Source of the DNA: Marivivens geojensis
GTDB lineage: Bacteria; Pseudomonadota; Alphaproteobacteria; Rhodobacterales; Rhodobacteraceae
Assembly: GCF_023540835.1 (NCBI RefSeq)
Contig: NZ_JALKCU010000002.1
Coordinates: 372,001 to 436,000, forward strand
Length of the DNA stretch: 64,000 bases
Reading direction: 5' to 3'
The notes beneath the pieces were generated by a model that saw nothing but the letters and a program-made list of their open reading frames with translations, was not told the origin of the DNA and ran no database searches. A program made the translations under genes and the position numbers. Below are positions 1 through 9,051 of the stretch, piece by piece; positions within the stretch are counted from its first letter, which is position 1, and every line of letters starts with the position of its first letter.

Positions 1-146
1 GGTGTCTCCGTCATTTGCCCGAACTGAACCCCGATTTCATCGCCCCTGCAAGGGCAAGTGAAAAACATTTCAACTCTTTGATCTATCGCAAGGTTTACCC
101 TCTCCAGACTGCTATGCATCTGGGGACACATCAAATGAGGCGCGAC

Positions 147-494
147 ATGGACTGGAAAGACTACCTAGCCAACACCACCAAATTCACCAAAGACTTCCGC
201 AAGGCCCAACCTGACGTCGGTAAGGCCTTTACCGATATGCACCGCGCGGTCCTGCATGACGGCGCGCTGTCGGTAAAACACAAGGAATTACAAGCCATTG
301 TCGTGGGCATCGTGACCCATTGCGCCGATTGCATCGGCTTCCACCTACAGGGCGCTGTCCGCGCAGGGGCCACCCGCGCAGAGCTCGAAGAAACGATCGC
401 AACCTGCATCCTGATGGGCGGCGGACCTGCGTATATGTATGGAATGAAGGCTCTAGAAGCCTATGACCAACTGGTGGGCGAAGGAGAGGGTTAA
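147..494 (+). CDS. AhpD-like carboxymuconolactone decarboxylase family protein
   Basis: Small all-helical protein of about 115 residues. A CxxC pair (HCADC, near residue 58) followed by a conserved histidine-containing helix is the redox-active signature of the AhpD/CMD family, which covers alkylhydroperoxidase-like thiol proteins and gamma-carboxymuconolactone decarboxylases. I chose the ATG at 147 because a GAGG-like ribosome site sits just before it and the family starts near this point; the frame stays open further upstream, with an ATG at 135. The C-terminal GG(P/G)AYMYG segment is also typical. Its 3' end overlaps the convergent cysE by four bases. Substrate unknown; a peroxidase or thiol-disulfide role is inference. 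Confidence 0.85.
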   Translation: MDWKDYLANTTKFTKDFRKAQPDVGKAFTDMHRAVLHDGALSVKHKELQAIVVGIVTHCADCIGFHLQGAVRAGATRAELEETIATCILMGGGPAYMYGMKALEAYDQLVGEGEG

Positions 495-1309
495 CCCTCT
501 CCCATGCACTTTTTCAGCAGTTGATCCATCGAAACGGAGGGCTGGTCACATCCAGCTTCTCCGACGATCTTGGCGGGGACACCCGCCACGGTCTTGCAGC
601 ATGGCACATCGTTCAGAACAACCGATCCAGCGGCGATACGACTGCGATCCCCGATCTTAATGTTGCCCAGCACAGACGCCCCAGCGCCGATCAGAACACC
701 ATCACCGATTTTCGGGTGACGATCTTCGTCCTCTTTGCCCGTGCCGCCCAGCGTCACGGTATGCAGGATCGACACGTTATCACCAACGACCGCCGTTTCA
801 CCGATCACGATGGAATGGGCATGGTCGATCATGATCCCACGCCCGATACGGGCTGCAGGGTGAATATCGACGCCAAAGGTTTCAGAGATGCGCATCTGTA
901 GGAAATACGCCATGTCCTTGCGCCCCTGCTGCCAGAGATAATGGCCCAAACGATAGGCCTGAACCGCCTGATACCCCTTAAAATAAAGGAGAGGATGCAG
1001 GAAACGGTGGCACGCAGGGTCACGTTCGTAGGTCGCAACCAGATCCGCACGGGCCGCAGCGGTCAGATCGGGTTCAGCCTCATAGGCATCATCCGCGATC
1101 TCGCGCAGCAATTGTTCCGACATCTCAGCCGACGCCAGCTTCATCGACACGCGATAGGCCAGTGCATCTTCGAACCGATGATGATGGAGGATACATTGGT
1201 GCAGCAGGCTCCCCATCAGAGGTTCGCTTTTGATCGCGTCCTCTGCTTCCGAACAGATACGGTCCCAGACGGGATCGATTTCAGCCAGTTTAGATTTCGG
1301 GTTTGCCAT
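491..1309 (-). CDS. cysE: Serine O-acetyltransferase
   Basis: Transfers acetyl from acetyl-CoA to L-serine, giving O-acetylserine for cysteine synthesis in the cytoplasm. The 272-residue protein has the N-terminal helical CysE domain (about 1-140) followed by left-handed beta-helix hexapeptide repeats (about 145-245). The DIHPAARIGRG and MIDHAHSIVIGET motifs carry the catalytic Asp148 and His163 by alignment with the E. coli enzyme, and LGGTGK (187-192) matches the acetyl-CoA loop. The C-terminal tail is the region that in this family binds cysteine synthase. It follows the GTA cluster on the same strand, as cysE does in Rhodobacter capsulatus, with about 80 bases between it and the small gene at 1390. 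Confidence 0.96.
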   Translation of the reverse strand: MANPKSKLAEIDPVWDRICSEAEDAIKSEPLMGSLLHQCILHHHRFEDALAYRVSMKLASAEMSEQLLREIADDAYEAEPDLTAAARADLVATYERDPACHRFLHPLLYFKGYQAVQAYRLGHYLWQQGRKDMAYFLQMRISETFGVDIHPAARIGRGIMIDHAHSIVIGETAVVGDNVSILHTVTLGGTGKEDEDRHPKIGDGVLIGAGASVLGNIKIGDRSRIAAGSVVLNDVPCCKTVAGVPAKIVGEAGCDQPSVSMDQLLKKCMGEG

Positions 1310-1389
1310 GGTCAGGCTCCTGCGTTTTCTCGCGTCAGACTACCCTACTTAGGGCATTTCGTCCAAGAATAAACCCGTGATCGACCATA

Positions 1390-1683
1390 TCACCGATTTT
1401 GATGACGCGACGCGATATAGGTTTGCAGCAAAACACTTAACGCCTCGTGGAACCCTTCTGGGGTTGGGTAGCGGATGGGTGCACGGGGCAATCGGATGGC
1501 GCGGTCATGGAGCGTCCCGTTGCCCCAGTCAGGATGCGCCCGCCCCGTGCGTTTGCGGTATTTGTCGGCAATGTGCGCCTGCGCGATCATCGTGGCAGCG
1601 AGGTCTGGCCAATCGCAGTCAGGGCACGCCAGCAATGCCCGCGCCCCCTGTTCGAGGTCAGCCAGCAACACCGCCCGCATCAT
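1390..1683 (-). CDS. Small conserved protein downstream of GTA orfg15
   Basis: A 97-residue protein whose ATG overlaps the orfg15 stop codon (TGATG), so it is translationally coupled to the GTA operon. It has no signal peptide or membrane helix; visible features are a CPDCDW stretch near residue 21 and a basic RKRTGRAHPDWGNGT segment. A small protein at this spot is seen in other Rhodobacterales GTA loci (I recall a DUF7742 assignment but cannot verify it). The position suggests co-expression with the GTA, but a structural role is not shown. A TTG at 1692 is an alternative start. Confidence 0.7.
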   Translation of the reverse strand: MMRAVLLADLEQGARALLACPDCDWPDLAATMIAQAHIADKYRKRTGRAHPDWGNGTLHDRAIRLPRAPIRYPTPEGFHEALSVLLQTYIASRHQNR

Positions 1684-4600
1684 GCCACCCAAAGCGACCG
1701 ATACGACCCCGCGCCATACCGATCCGACAATTGCGCGACCTGCACGGTGTAGCCCGCCGTGACACCATCCGCCGCTTTATCAGCCGCCGAATAGGTGAAC
1801 TCTGGCGCGGTCACGATCACCTCGCGTTTCAGATCACCCGCCGCAAAGATACGCACCACATAGGCTTCGCGATCCTCGCCCAAGGGCACCTCTGCCGCGT
1901 CCCAGCTATCGCCATCGACCCGCGTCCGCCGAACCCACGTCGTTACATCCCCAGTCGAGGTCAGATGACACACAGGATAAGGCCTTAGCCCTACACCCGC
2001 GAACCCACTGGTGACGGTCTGATAGGTCGGATCATCATAGCCACGGTTGGCAGGGCCAAACCGATAGCTGCGTGTGACACCGCGCAGGGTGCTGGGGTAG
2101 TCGGGCTGCACCAGCGCCCCGTCCAAAAGAACCACCATCGATCCCGCAGGACGGAAAACAGCCTCGGTCCCTTGTTGCCCCCTCAGCCGCAGCCGCAGGT
2201 CATAGGTGTTTGGCGCAACGAGCACGGCCTCTTGGAACTGGAACACCTCCCAACCGTCTGCGCTACCGTCCCCAATCGCAATCGCATTGCGGCCCGACAG
2301 AACGCTCAACCGATCAGTCGAGGAGAGTTCCCCCCGCACCAATTGCACCCGCAACGCGGCCCCATGATCCCACCGTCCCGCCATCGCGGGGGCAAGCGTG
2401 GTTAACGTGGTGCCGATCGTAGCGGGTCGCTCTGCCGTGGCAGCGAGCCTATAGTCGCTGTCGGTTTCCGAATGATAGAGCGCGACCGCTCCCGGCCAAT
2501 TGACTGCCGTCGCGGCAAAATGCGGGGCATGTGCGATCTCTGTCCCCGTTAGCAGTGGAAGGTCGAGGAATACGCCCGTCACTGGCAAAGGCGCCGTTAT
2601 AGATGCCACCGTCTCTGCCAAATCATCGACCAAGGGCGGGATATAAGCGTCCGTATCAATGCGCGTCGCCTCCACCTCTTGCCCCAAGGATTGTGTCATC
2701 CGATCAATGCGATAGCTGTCACCGCTCAAGGTCACCACATCGCCTGCAGCGACATCAATCCGCGAGGGCGGCAAGGCAAATGTCACTGTGTCCCGCGCCA
2801 TGCGCTGCTCGGTCAACCAACGGTCGGTGATCTGGCTGGCTTCGGCTTTGGTCAGGACAACACCCGCCTCGGACCGCGCAACAGACTGCGTCCCACCGAC
2901 AAGGCTCGCCTCGGCCAGACGCGTGTCATAGCTGCCGTCCGCCCCCACATAGGACAGGCGGATTTTGCCCGCGACTTCAGCCTCGGGTGCACGGATGTGT
3001 TCGATGGCAGAGAACCGATCCCCTATCACCAGTTCATCAGGGGAGAGCGTCACCCCATGCGTCGGCGTACGCGTGACAAAGGTCAGTTTCCCACCCCGTT
3101 CGGTCACATCAAACCCATAGGCCAGCATCAAAGGCTGCAAAGCCGCCCGCGCCGTGTCGGTCTGGTCGATCATATAGCCACGCAGCACACCATAGAGGCG
3201 GCTGACATCGACCTCTGTCACCCCTGCCCGCCGGCACATATCGGCCACCGTTTGGGCAAGGCTGCGGGCCGACAAACGCCCGTTCATCCAGTGGCCCCGG
3301 GCGTAATTCGCCCCATCCGACCAGAGGTCGCGATTGTTGGGAAACGCAGGATAAGGCCGCGCGTCCCATGCCCAAAGGCAGGCCAGCGACATATCCACCA
3401 TCGCCCCGCCATACACTGGCGACACGGGGTTCGTCGCTGGGTCCGCGTAATGGTCGTGGATCGCGGCAATATAGGCCGCTTGGAGGGCATCATCGCGCGC
3501 CCCTGTCGAATAATACGGCAGACCGGATTCCGACGACTTCGGGTCGAGGAATTTGTTCGGCTGGTTCGTCCCCTTATCAATCGCCGCACAGCCGTATTCG
3601 GTAAAGACGATGGGTTTCGACATGGGCACCCAATCGGTGGCGGTCGCTTGCTTGACGCCCCCAACGCGGTTGTAATGGGGGTTAGACCACCAATTGCGAA
3701 TGTCCTTGGGGCGCCAAATCCACGGTTCACCCTCACCATCGGTGATCGGCGTGCGGATTTGCGCGGCGCGGGCCTCGGGCGAATGGTAAAACCAATCATA
3801 AAGCTCGCCGCCCTCGACGTTGGATCGGAGGTAATCGAGGTTGCGAATATCGCCCCATTCCGCATCGAGGTGATCCAGCCCATCGCGCCAATCAGAGAGC
3901 GGCAGGTAGTTGTCGATCCCGATGAAATCGATGTTCGGGTCAGCCCAGAGCGCGTCGAGGTGGAATATCTTATCGGCCGTGCCCGCAGGCTGCATCCCGT
4001 GATATTCGGACCAATCGGCGGCATAGGTGATCTTGGCGTTGGGCAGGATCGCTTTGACCTCTGCCGCGAGTTGGCGCAGTTGATCGACCGCAGGGAACCC
4101 ATTCGCCCCGCGGATTTCCGTGAGGCCCCGCAGTTCGGAGCCGATGCAGAACACGCCAACGCCGCCCGCCGCAGCACAAAGGTGCGCGTAGTGGAGGATG
4201 AAACGACGATAGCTCCATTCGGTCGGGCCTGTGTAGCTGACCGTTGTGCCGTTTATCACGAAATCACTGGGCTGGGCTGTACCGAAAAACGCCGCGACCT
4301 CGGCTTCGGCAAGGGCGGTTTGGTCGGGGGTTCCGGATTGATTTGGGGCGAGCGACAGCGTGATCCGACCCCGCCACGGCAGCGCAGGTTGGGCGGTGCC
4401 GCCCCACGGATCGGGTAGAGCATTATCCGACAATTGCTCCATCAGAACAAAGGGATAGAATACGGGGCTAATGCCGCGCAAATTCAGGGACTGGATCGCC
4501 TGCACCACGGATTGGTCGGTGGGCGTGCCGCCGTAAACGGGGCGATCGTCCACGTATGGCACGAGCCCTGCAGTCGCGCGGTCGGCCCCGCTGACCTGCC

Positions 4601-5516
4601 ACGGCATGTCGATAGGATCGGGGCCAAGCGTCTCTGCCCGTGGCCCGATCCTGCACGATCCACACCGCAGATCATTCCCGCACCACGACACAATGAGCGA
4701 GGCGGTCGCGAGGTTCGGCGCCTCATCCGTGAGGGCATCCAGAGACACCTCAATATCCGCCTTGCCCGCCGCTGTGTGGACGTTCAGCGACCGATAGGAC
4801 CCCAGACCATCGTTCACCGTCACGGGCGTTGTGGCCAGCGCGTATTCCCCCGTTCCTGGGATCAAGGCCACACCACGGACCTTGTGTGCGATGTCGTCGG
4901 GGCTGGTTTTTACCACCTCAAACGAAAATTGCGGGATACGGTTGCCGAACAGCCCAAGGGGCAGGTCTTCGATCACCACATAGGCGGTGCCGCGATAGGC
5001 GGGCGCGTTGCCTGTGCCCTCAACCGCTTCGATTTTCGGATCGGGGAGCTGGTCTTCGCCGCCCTTATAGACCCGCAAGGTCAGGTCATCGGCGACGATC
5101 TCTACCCCGTCCGCCCAAATGCGTCCGATGCGGGTGATCGGCCCCTCGCAGACCGCGATGGCGAGGCTGACGGTATAGGTAAAATTCGTCACACTTGGCT
5201 GGCGGAACCCCTTGCCGCTGCCGCCCGTGGTGGTCGTGCTCTCAAGGAAACGCGTCGCCCAGATAACCTGTCCCCCCACACGCATCTGCCCGTGGATTTG
5301 CGGGATCGCTGCACCCTCGGATGCACCTGTAAGACGGAAACGGTCGATGCGGCCTGTTTCGACCGCATCCGATCCGCCCATCACACGTTGGTCGATGAAA
5401 CGGCCCAAGGTTGCCCCAATGGCCCGCCCGATCACCGCATTCGACAGGCCAAGCGTGGTGCCCCCGATGGACCCACCCAGCGCCATACCTGCCGCAGAAA
5501 GAACAATCGTCGCCAT
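1680..5516 (-). CDS. orfg15: GTA baseplate megatron protein (phage host-specificity, TIM-barrel-like)
   Basis: The largest GTA protein (1278 residues), the multidomain baseplate component that forms the central fibre tip and contacts the recipient cell. The N-terminus is Gly-rich and hydrophobic (about 1-35), followed by a tail-protein region (GPITRIGRIWADG near 122). A glycoside-hydrolase-like TIM-barrel section lies at about 410-740, visible in IGSELRG (about 460), FIGIDNYLPLSDW (about 533) and IVFTEYG (about 638). The C-terminal 500 residues resemble phage host-specificity proteins. ATG at 5516 overlaps the orfg14 stop; a TTG lies one codon upstream. Length and order match RcGTA orfg15. 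The Glu in TEYG and in SELRG could be hydrolase catalytic residues, which is inference. Confidence 0.95.
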   Translation of the reverse strand: MATIVLSAAGMALGGSIGGTTLGLSNAVIGRAIGATLGRFIDQRVMGGSDAVETGRIDRFRLTGASEGAAIPQIHGQMRVGGQVIWATRFLESTTTTGGSGKGFRQPSVTNFTYTVSLAIAVCEGPITRIGRIWADGVEIVADDLTLRVYKGGEDQLPDPKIEAVEGTGNAPAYRGTAYVVIEDLPLGLFGNRIPQFSFEVVKTSPDDIAHKVRGVALIPGTGEYALATTPVTVNDGLGSYRSLNVHTAAGKADIEVSLDALTDEAPNLATASLIVSWCGNDLRCGSCRIGPRAETLGPDPIDMPWQVSGADRATAGLVPYVDDRPVYGGTPTDQSVVQAIQSLNLRGISPVFYPFVLMEQLSDNALPDPWGGTAQPALPWRGRITLSLAPNQSGTPDQTALAEAEVAAFFGTAQPSDFVINGTTVSYTGPTEWSYRRFILHYAHLCAAAGGVGVFCIGSELRGLTEIRGANGFPAVDQLRQLAAEVKAILPNAKITYAADWSEYHGMQPAGTADKIFHLDALWADPNIDFIGIDNYLPLSDWRDGLDHLDAEWGDIRNLDYLRSNVEGGELYDWFYHSPEARAAQIRTPITDGEGEPWIWRPKDIRNWWSNPHYNRVGGVKQATATDWVPMSKPIVFTEYGCAAIDKGTNQPNKFLDPKSSESGLPYYSTGARDDALQAAYIAAIHDHYADPATNPVSPVYGGAMVDMSLACLWAWDARPYPAFPNNRDLWSDGANYARGHWMNGRLSARSLAQTVADMCRRAGVTEVDVSRLYGVLRGYMIDQTDTARAALQPLMLAYGFDVTERGGKLTFVTRTPTHGVTLSPDELVIGDRFSAIEHIRAPEAEVAGKIRLSYVGADGSYDTRLAEASLVGGTQSVARSEAGVVLTKAEASQITDRWLTEQRMARDTVTFALPPSRIDVAAGDVVTLSGDSYRIDRMTQSLGQEVEATRIDTDAYIPPLVDDLAETVASITAPLPVTGVFLDLPLLTGTEIAHAPHFAATAVNWPGAVALYHSETDSDYRLAATAERPATIGTTLTTLAPAMAGRWDHGAALRVQLVRGELSSTDRLSVLSGRNAIAIGDGSADGWEVFQFQEAVLVAPNTYDLRLRLRGQQGTEAVFRPAGSMVVLLDGALVQPDYPSTLRGVTRSYRFGPANRGYDDPTYQTVTSGFAGVGLRPYPVCHLTSTGDVTTWVRRTRVDGDSWDAAEVPLGEDREAYVVRIFAAGDLKREVIVTAPEFTYSAADKAADGVTAGYTVQVAQLSDRYGAGSYRSLWVA

Positions 5517-5950
5517 CAAAGCCCCCTTTCAGGAAAGGAAAACCGCGCCGCGATGCGACGGGCCCATGGTGGGGTCAGGCGGCTCTCGATCACGCCGTGA
5601 CCCGTGTAGGAATGGATAAATGCAGGATGCGCCCCGATCTGCGATTGCAGACCGAGGTGTTTGGCGACCGACCCATCGCGCATCCGAAACAGGATCAGAT
5701 CGCCAAGCGCGGCATCCGACAGGGGTTTCGGGGTGAAATGGCGCAGAGCGGCGTCAAAGAGATCCTCACGCCCTTGGGGTTCGGACCAATCCGCGCTGTA
5801 GGCGGGCACGGGTTCAGGGAGCGGGCCGATATGCGTGCGCCACAGGCCAAGGATCAGACCCAGACAATCGCAGCCCGCCCCCTTGCACGAGGCCTGATGC
5901 CTATAGGGGGTGCCGATCCAGTCGCGGGCGGTGGTGACAATCGCGTTCAT
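5516..5950 (-). CDS. orfg14: GTA NlpC/P60-type cell wall peptidase
   Basis: A 144-residue papain-like peptidase carried on the GTA tail, thought to open recipient peptidoglycan during DNA delivery. It shows the NlpC/P60 plan: GTPYRH near 13-18, the catalytic Cys in CDCLGL (Cys29), His98 in AKHLG and a third polar residue at His113 in FIHSYTG. It is preceded by a strong GGGGGGAG ribosome site, its ATG overlaps the orfg13 stop (ATGA), and it ends overlapping orfg15. Cys27 sits two residues before the nucleophile, so the motif is CxC rather than the more usual DCSG. Confidence 0.95.
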   Translation of the reverse strand: MNAIVTTARDWIGTPYRHQASCKGAGCDCLGLILGLWRTHIGPLPEPVPAYSADWSEPQGREDLFDAALRHFTPKPLSDAALGDLILFRMRDGSVAKHLGLQSQIGAHPAFIHSYTGHGVIESRLTPPWARRIAARFSFPERGL

Positions 5951-6816
5951 CGTAGGCTCCCCCCGTCATTGCTGCCTGCACGGCGTGGGGTGGACACCAG
6001 CCAGTCTTCGCCTGGGATGTCAGGGAAGCCGCGGAAATTCAGGAGGTTGTCGAACTTTGCCTGACAGGTCGTCATGCGTTTGTCGCAACCTGCCTCCAGT
6101 CGGATCAGATCACCCGCCGCCACATCGGCCCCGAGGGGCTGCCACAGTTCGATCAGATGGCGGGGACCGTCGATACGGTTCGCCTTGATCAGACCAGAGA
6201 GACCCGTGGCAGCCCCCGACAGAACCGTCAGACACCCCTTTTCGAACCACCGCTCTGCCTGAGGCAGAGGGTCGGTCCAAAAGACGCGGTTGCGTTTGAC
6301 GGCATAGACCGAGGTTTCGTGACGAAAGGCGGGGGTGTTCAGGTCAACACGACAGGCCGCATCGCCCAAGCTAGCGGAACAGCCGCGCTGGAACACGCGG
6401 CCTTGGGGTTGGTTCAGCGCCTCTGCCAGCCCGCGCAATTCGGCGCGGAACTCTGGCCCGTTGCGGCGCATTTCCCCGATGCTGCCGCGAAACCGCAGCG
6501 CCCGTTCCGACGTGTCGGCCCAGTTGACGATCCAGAACCGCACCTCGGCCCCGTCATAGCGGCCTGCGATGATATCGGCCTCTGTGATGGCGGTGTCGGT
6601 CAAGGTGCCGATGGCCTCTGTGTTATCAACGGACAGACCCGTGGATTGTTCGATAGCCTGCGCCGACAGCCCCGTGTCTGCGCGAAACGTGATCCCGTCG
6701 AATGTCAGGTCGCGGTCGTGGTCGGTAAAGCCCAAGGTCACGCCATCGCCCCGCGTCACGGCCCATGCGCGGCAGGTGGTTGTGGTGCCTGTGGAGAGGT
6801 GAGCGAAGAGCGTCAT
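5947..6816 (-). CDS. orfg13: GTA baseplate hub protein (DUF2163 family)
   Basis: Baseplate hub protein of 289 residues that joins distal tail and megatron. The N-terminal domain (about 1-130) has the DUF2163 pattern FTDHDRDLTFDG and the C-terminal domain (from about 140) is a beta region with four paired cysteines: Cys146 and Cys155 (RGCSASLGDAAC) and Cys244 and Cys251 (GCDKRMTTC). In the published RcGTA structure the hub protein carries an iron-sulfur cluster as I recall; these four cysteines are the natural ligands here, which is inference. Start overlaps the orfg12 stop and stop overlaps the orfg14 start, both ATGA. Confidence 0.94.
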   Translation of the reverse strand: MTLFAHLSTGTTTTCRAWAVTRGDGVTLGFTDHDRDLTFDGITFRADTGLSAQAIEQSTGLSVDNTEAIGTLTDTAITEADIIAGRYDGAEVRFWIVNWADTSERALRFRGSIGEMRRNGPEFRAELRGLAEALNQPQGRVFQRGCSASLGDAACRVDLNTPAFRHETSVYAVKRNRVFWTDPLPQAERWFEKGCLTVLSGAATGLSGLIKANRIDGPRHLIELWQPLGADVAAGDLIRLEAGCDKRMTTCQAKFDNLLNFRGFPDIPGEDWLVSTPRRAGSNDGGSLR

Positions 6817-7445
6817 CGGCGCACCTCCACCACAGGAATATCAGGCACCTCGCCCGCGTTGAAATTCGCGGCTGATATGCGGATTGCGTCGGTGTCGAAC
6901 CGCACGGGCACGTCGAATTCAAATCCCGCACGGATGTCCACGCCAATGTCTGGCGGGTGGACAAAGGTGATCTCTCCGTTCGTGTAATCGACGGTGTAAT
7001 CGATGCTTTCCTGCTGCGGGATATTGCCCAGCGTCACCAGCACCGTGCCAAGGACGGGTTTGGTGATCGGGCGCTCATAGCTGCCCGCGCCTGAGGTGTA
7101 GAGCTTGCGCAGGGCAAAGGTCGATGTGACCTCATCCCCGATGCCCAGCAGTTGGTCGATACCCGATGGTGCCCGTGACGGGACGCAGGATTTGTAGTCG
7201 GCCCAGTCTTTCCACCGAAACCCATAGAGCTGACCCCTGCGGCCCTCAAAAAATGCGATCAGCGCGTCGATGTCATCCATCGACCGCAGGCCAAGGCCCG
7301 CATCATAGCGTCTACGCGAATGGGCCCACGGCGCATTGCGTTCCTCGTGACCGTTGGCGAGTGTGACAATTTCGGTGCGCCGCTCTGGTCCACCGACAGA
7401 GCCGAACGACAGCGACACGGGAAAGCGGATATCATGAAACCCCAT
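6813..7445 (-). CDS. orfg12: GTA distal tail protein (DUF2460 family)
   Basis: Tail protein of 210 residues, DUF2460/TIGR02217 type, forming the distal tail ring. The family N-terminus is MGFHDIRFPVSLSFGS, followed by RRTEIVTLANGHEERNAPWAHSRRRYDAG. I placed the start at 7445 because an AAGGAGG ribosome site sits just upstream; an in-frame extension of ten residues is possible but would bypass it. The central GFRWKDWADYKS motif is typical. Ten bases separate it from the tape-measure gene, and its stop overlaps orfg13. Confidence 0.95.
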   Translation of the reverse strand: MGFHDIRFPVSLSFGSVGGPERRTEIVTLANGHEERNAPWAHSRRRYDAGLGLRSMDDIDALIAFFEGRRGQLYGFRWKDWADYKSCVPSRAPSGIDQLLGIGDEVTSTFALRKLYTSGAGSYERPITKPVLGTVLVTLGNIPQQESIDYTVDYTNGEITFVHPPDIGVDIRAGFEFDVPVRFDTDAIRISAANFNAGEVPDIPVVEVRR

Positions 7446-7455
7446 TGTGGCCTCC

Positions 7456-8115
7456 TTAGCGGTTGCGTTGGCCACGGCTCATCATGCGCGACATTTGCGC
7501 GGCAATCTGGCTCTGGCTGCGTTGGAACCCCTGCACGTCGGGGGTGGTGATGTTCATCGTGACGTTGACCGTGCCACCGCCCTGCGCCTGAACGCCCAAA
7601 CGACCGTCCGCGGAACGGGTGAGCGGCATGATCGCCTCTGGCCCCGCCTCACCCATGAGGCCCGTGGCACCGCGCATCGGGAATGTGGTCGGGCTGGTGA
7701 CAACGCCGCCCTTGGCAAAGGGCATGACGCGGCCTTGGGTAAAGGCACCGCCCTGCGCATAGGGCATAACGGACGATACCAGCGCATTCAGACCACCCGC
7801 GAGCATCCCGCCGAAGTGATCCGTCACGGGCTTCATCGCGGCGTTATAGACGGTGTTCGACATCGCCTTGCCTAGGGTGGACAGCGCGTCAGAAAGCTTC
7901 ATCCCGTCAAAGACCACGCCATCAAAGGCCCGCCGCAGCCCACGCGAAAACCCCGCATCCAGATTGCCCAGATCGCGGGTGGTGTCGCCCAAGGTTTGGC
8001 GGATGTCGCGCAGTTGTGCATCAAAGGCGGCGGTCATCGTGGACGCCTCGCCCATGCTGGTTTCCAGCGATGAAAGCTGCGTGTCCAGATCATCCAAGCG
8101 GTCGAAATCGCTCAT
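7456..8115 (-). CDS. orfg11: GTA tail tape measure protein
   Basis: Short tape-measure protein of 219 residues, which fits a short siphovirus-like GTA tail. The N-terminal 80 residues are predicted helical and coiled coil (SSLETSMGEASTMTAAFDAQL). The middle has a hydrophobic Gly/Ala stretch (about 100-120), followed by the phage-tail AxGGAFxxGRVMPFAKGGVVTSPT motif (about 119-142) and GEAGPEAIMPL (about 152-162), diagnostic of lambda-like tape measures. The C-terminus is basic. The start overlaps the stop of the small gene upstream by four bases. Confidence 0.93.
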   Translation of the reverse strand: MSDFDRLDDLDTQLSSLETSMGEASTMTAAFDAQLRDIRQTLGDTTRDLGNLDAGFSRGLRRAFDGVVFDGMKLSDALSTLGKAMSNTVYNAAMKPVTDHFGGMLAGGLNALVSSVMPYAQGGAFTQGRVMPFAKGGVVTSPTTFPMRGATGLMGEAGPEAIMPLTRSADGRLGVQAQGGGTVNVTMNITTPDVQGFQRSQSQIAAQMSRMMSRGQRNR

Positions 8116-8297
8116 CTCGTGGTCCTTTCGTCAGGATAAAGGGTGGCCAGTTCGGCCAAACGGGCGCGGCCCATAGCGGGCGATGCGGCATCCAGCCCCG
8201 CGATGAGGAGGAGCTCTGCCGGTGTCAGCGCCCAAAATTCGCGCGGGGACAGGCGCAAACCGCGCAGGCCCAACCGCATCAGACCCGCCCAGTCCAT
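8112..8297 (-). CDS. orfg10.1: GTA tail assembly chaperone-like small protein (rcc01693 family)
   Basis: A 61-residue protein starting directly after the orfg10 stop (TGAATG) and overlapping orfg11. The sequence MDWAGLMRLGLRGLRLSP followed by EFWALTPAELLLIAG matches the small GTA family named after R. capsulatus rcc01693. In siphoviruses a short ORF between the tail chaperone and the tape measure is the GpT-like partner made by frameshifting; here it is a separate gene with its own ATG, so frameshifting need not be assumed. Confidence 0.9.
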   Translation of the reverse strand: MDWAGLMRLGLRGLRLSPREFWALTPAELLLIAGLDAASPAMGRARLAELATLYPDERTTR

Positions 8298-8612
8298 TCA
8301 GGCCACCGGCGTGAACGCACGGGCGAGCAGGAGGGCCGCCGCCTGTGCCGCACCCACGGGTCCGCCCGCAATATCGGCGGTCAATAGATCGGCGCTGGTG
8401 CCGCGCCACCCGCCCCCACGCAGACCCGCGACGCACAAGGCCAACACATCGCGCGAGGAAAACGCGCCTGTATCAAAGCGGTCGATCAGGTCGATGAGCG
8501 TTCCGGTCTGTAACTCGGCCTCAAGTTCGGCCAAGGCGCCGAGCGTCAGTTTGCACGGGTATGCGGTGCCGTTGAGGGTCAGGGTCACTTCGCCTGCGTG
8601 GGGGTTCGCCAT
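8298..8612 (-). CDS. orfg10: GTA tail assembly chaperone (gp10)
   Basis: 104 residues. The sequence begins MANPHAGEVTLTLNGTAYPCKLTLGALAELE, the GTA gp10 pattern: a beta hairpin and then a helical core. Its place between the major tail tube gene and the tape-measure gene equals that of the lambda GpG chaperone. The start overlaps the orfg9 stop by one base and the stop abuts orfg10.1. It is expected to hold the tape measure in solution while the tail tube polymerises; that role is inferred from position. Confidence 0.92.
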   Translation of the reverse strand: MANPHAGEVTLTLNGTAYPCKLTLGALAELEAELQTGTLIDLIDRFDTGAFSSRDVLALCVAGLRGGGWRGTSADLLTADIAGGPVGAAQAAALLLARAFTPVA

Positions 8613-9028
8613 CAGACGGCCGCCGTAAAGGTTAACGCACCTGCAGAGGCGAGGGAGAGTTCATAGGTTGCTTCGCCATTGTGGGTACCGGCGTATTCGA
8701 TGGCGGTGATCTGAAACGGGCCTTCGATGGTGCCGAAATCGGGGATGATCACCTGAAAATCGGGCATCTGACCGTCGAAAAAGATCTGGCGGGCGCGTTC
8801 GTCGGTGGCGTCATCTTTGAACACGCCAGAGCCAGAAAGGCTCGCTGAACGGACCCCTGCCCCTGCGAGCAACTCGCGCCAGCCGCCTTGGCTGTCGAGG
8901 TTCGTCACATCCACGGTTTCCGCGTTGAAGCTGATGCGCGTGGCCCGCAGGCCAGCGGTGGTTTGGAACTGACCGTCACCAGTCATGTCCATCTTGATCA
9001 ATAGGTCTTTGCCGTTTTGGGCTACCAT
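8612..9028 (-). CDS. orfg9: GTA major tail protein (TP901-1 family)
   Basis: Tail tube subunit of 138 residues. It carries the TP901-1 family motifs KDLLIKMDMTGDGQFQTTAGLR (about 7-28) and VDVTNLDSQGGWRELLAGAG (about 39-58), and an all-beta composition typical of tail tube folds. A GGAGAA-like ribosome site precedes the ATG. There is a 23-base gap to orfg8 upstream, while the downstream chaperone gene overlaps by one base. Confidence 0.95.
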   Translation of the reverse strand: MVAQNGKDLLIKMDMTGDGQFQTTAGLRATRISFNAETVDVTNLDSQGGWRELLAGAGVRSASLSGSGVFKDDATDERARQIFFDGQMPDFQVIIPDFGTIEGPFQITAIEYAGTHNGEATYELSLASAGALTFTAAV

Positions 9029-9051
9029 GGGATTTCTCCTGTCGTGAGGGG

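Noticed and set aside
2679-5600. Two long plus-strand open frames (579 and 388 codons) opposite orfg15
   Set aside because: They are antisense shadows of the megatron gene; residues are Arg/Pro/His-rich without family motifs, while the minus strand encodes a clear GTA protein.
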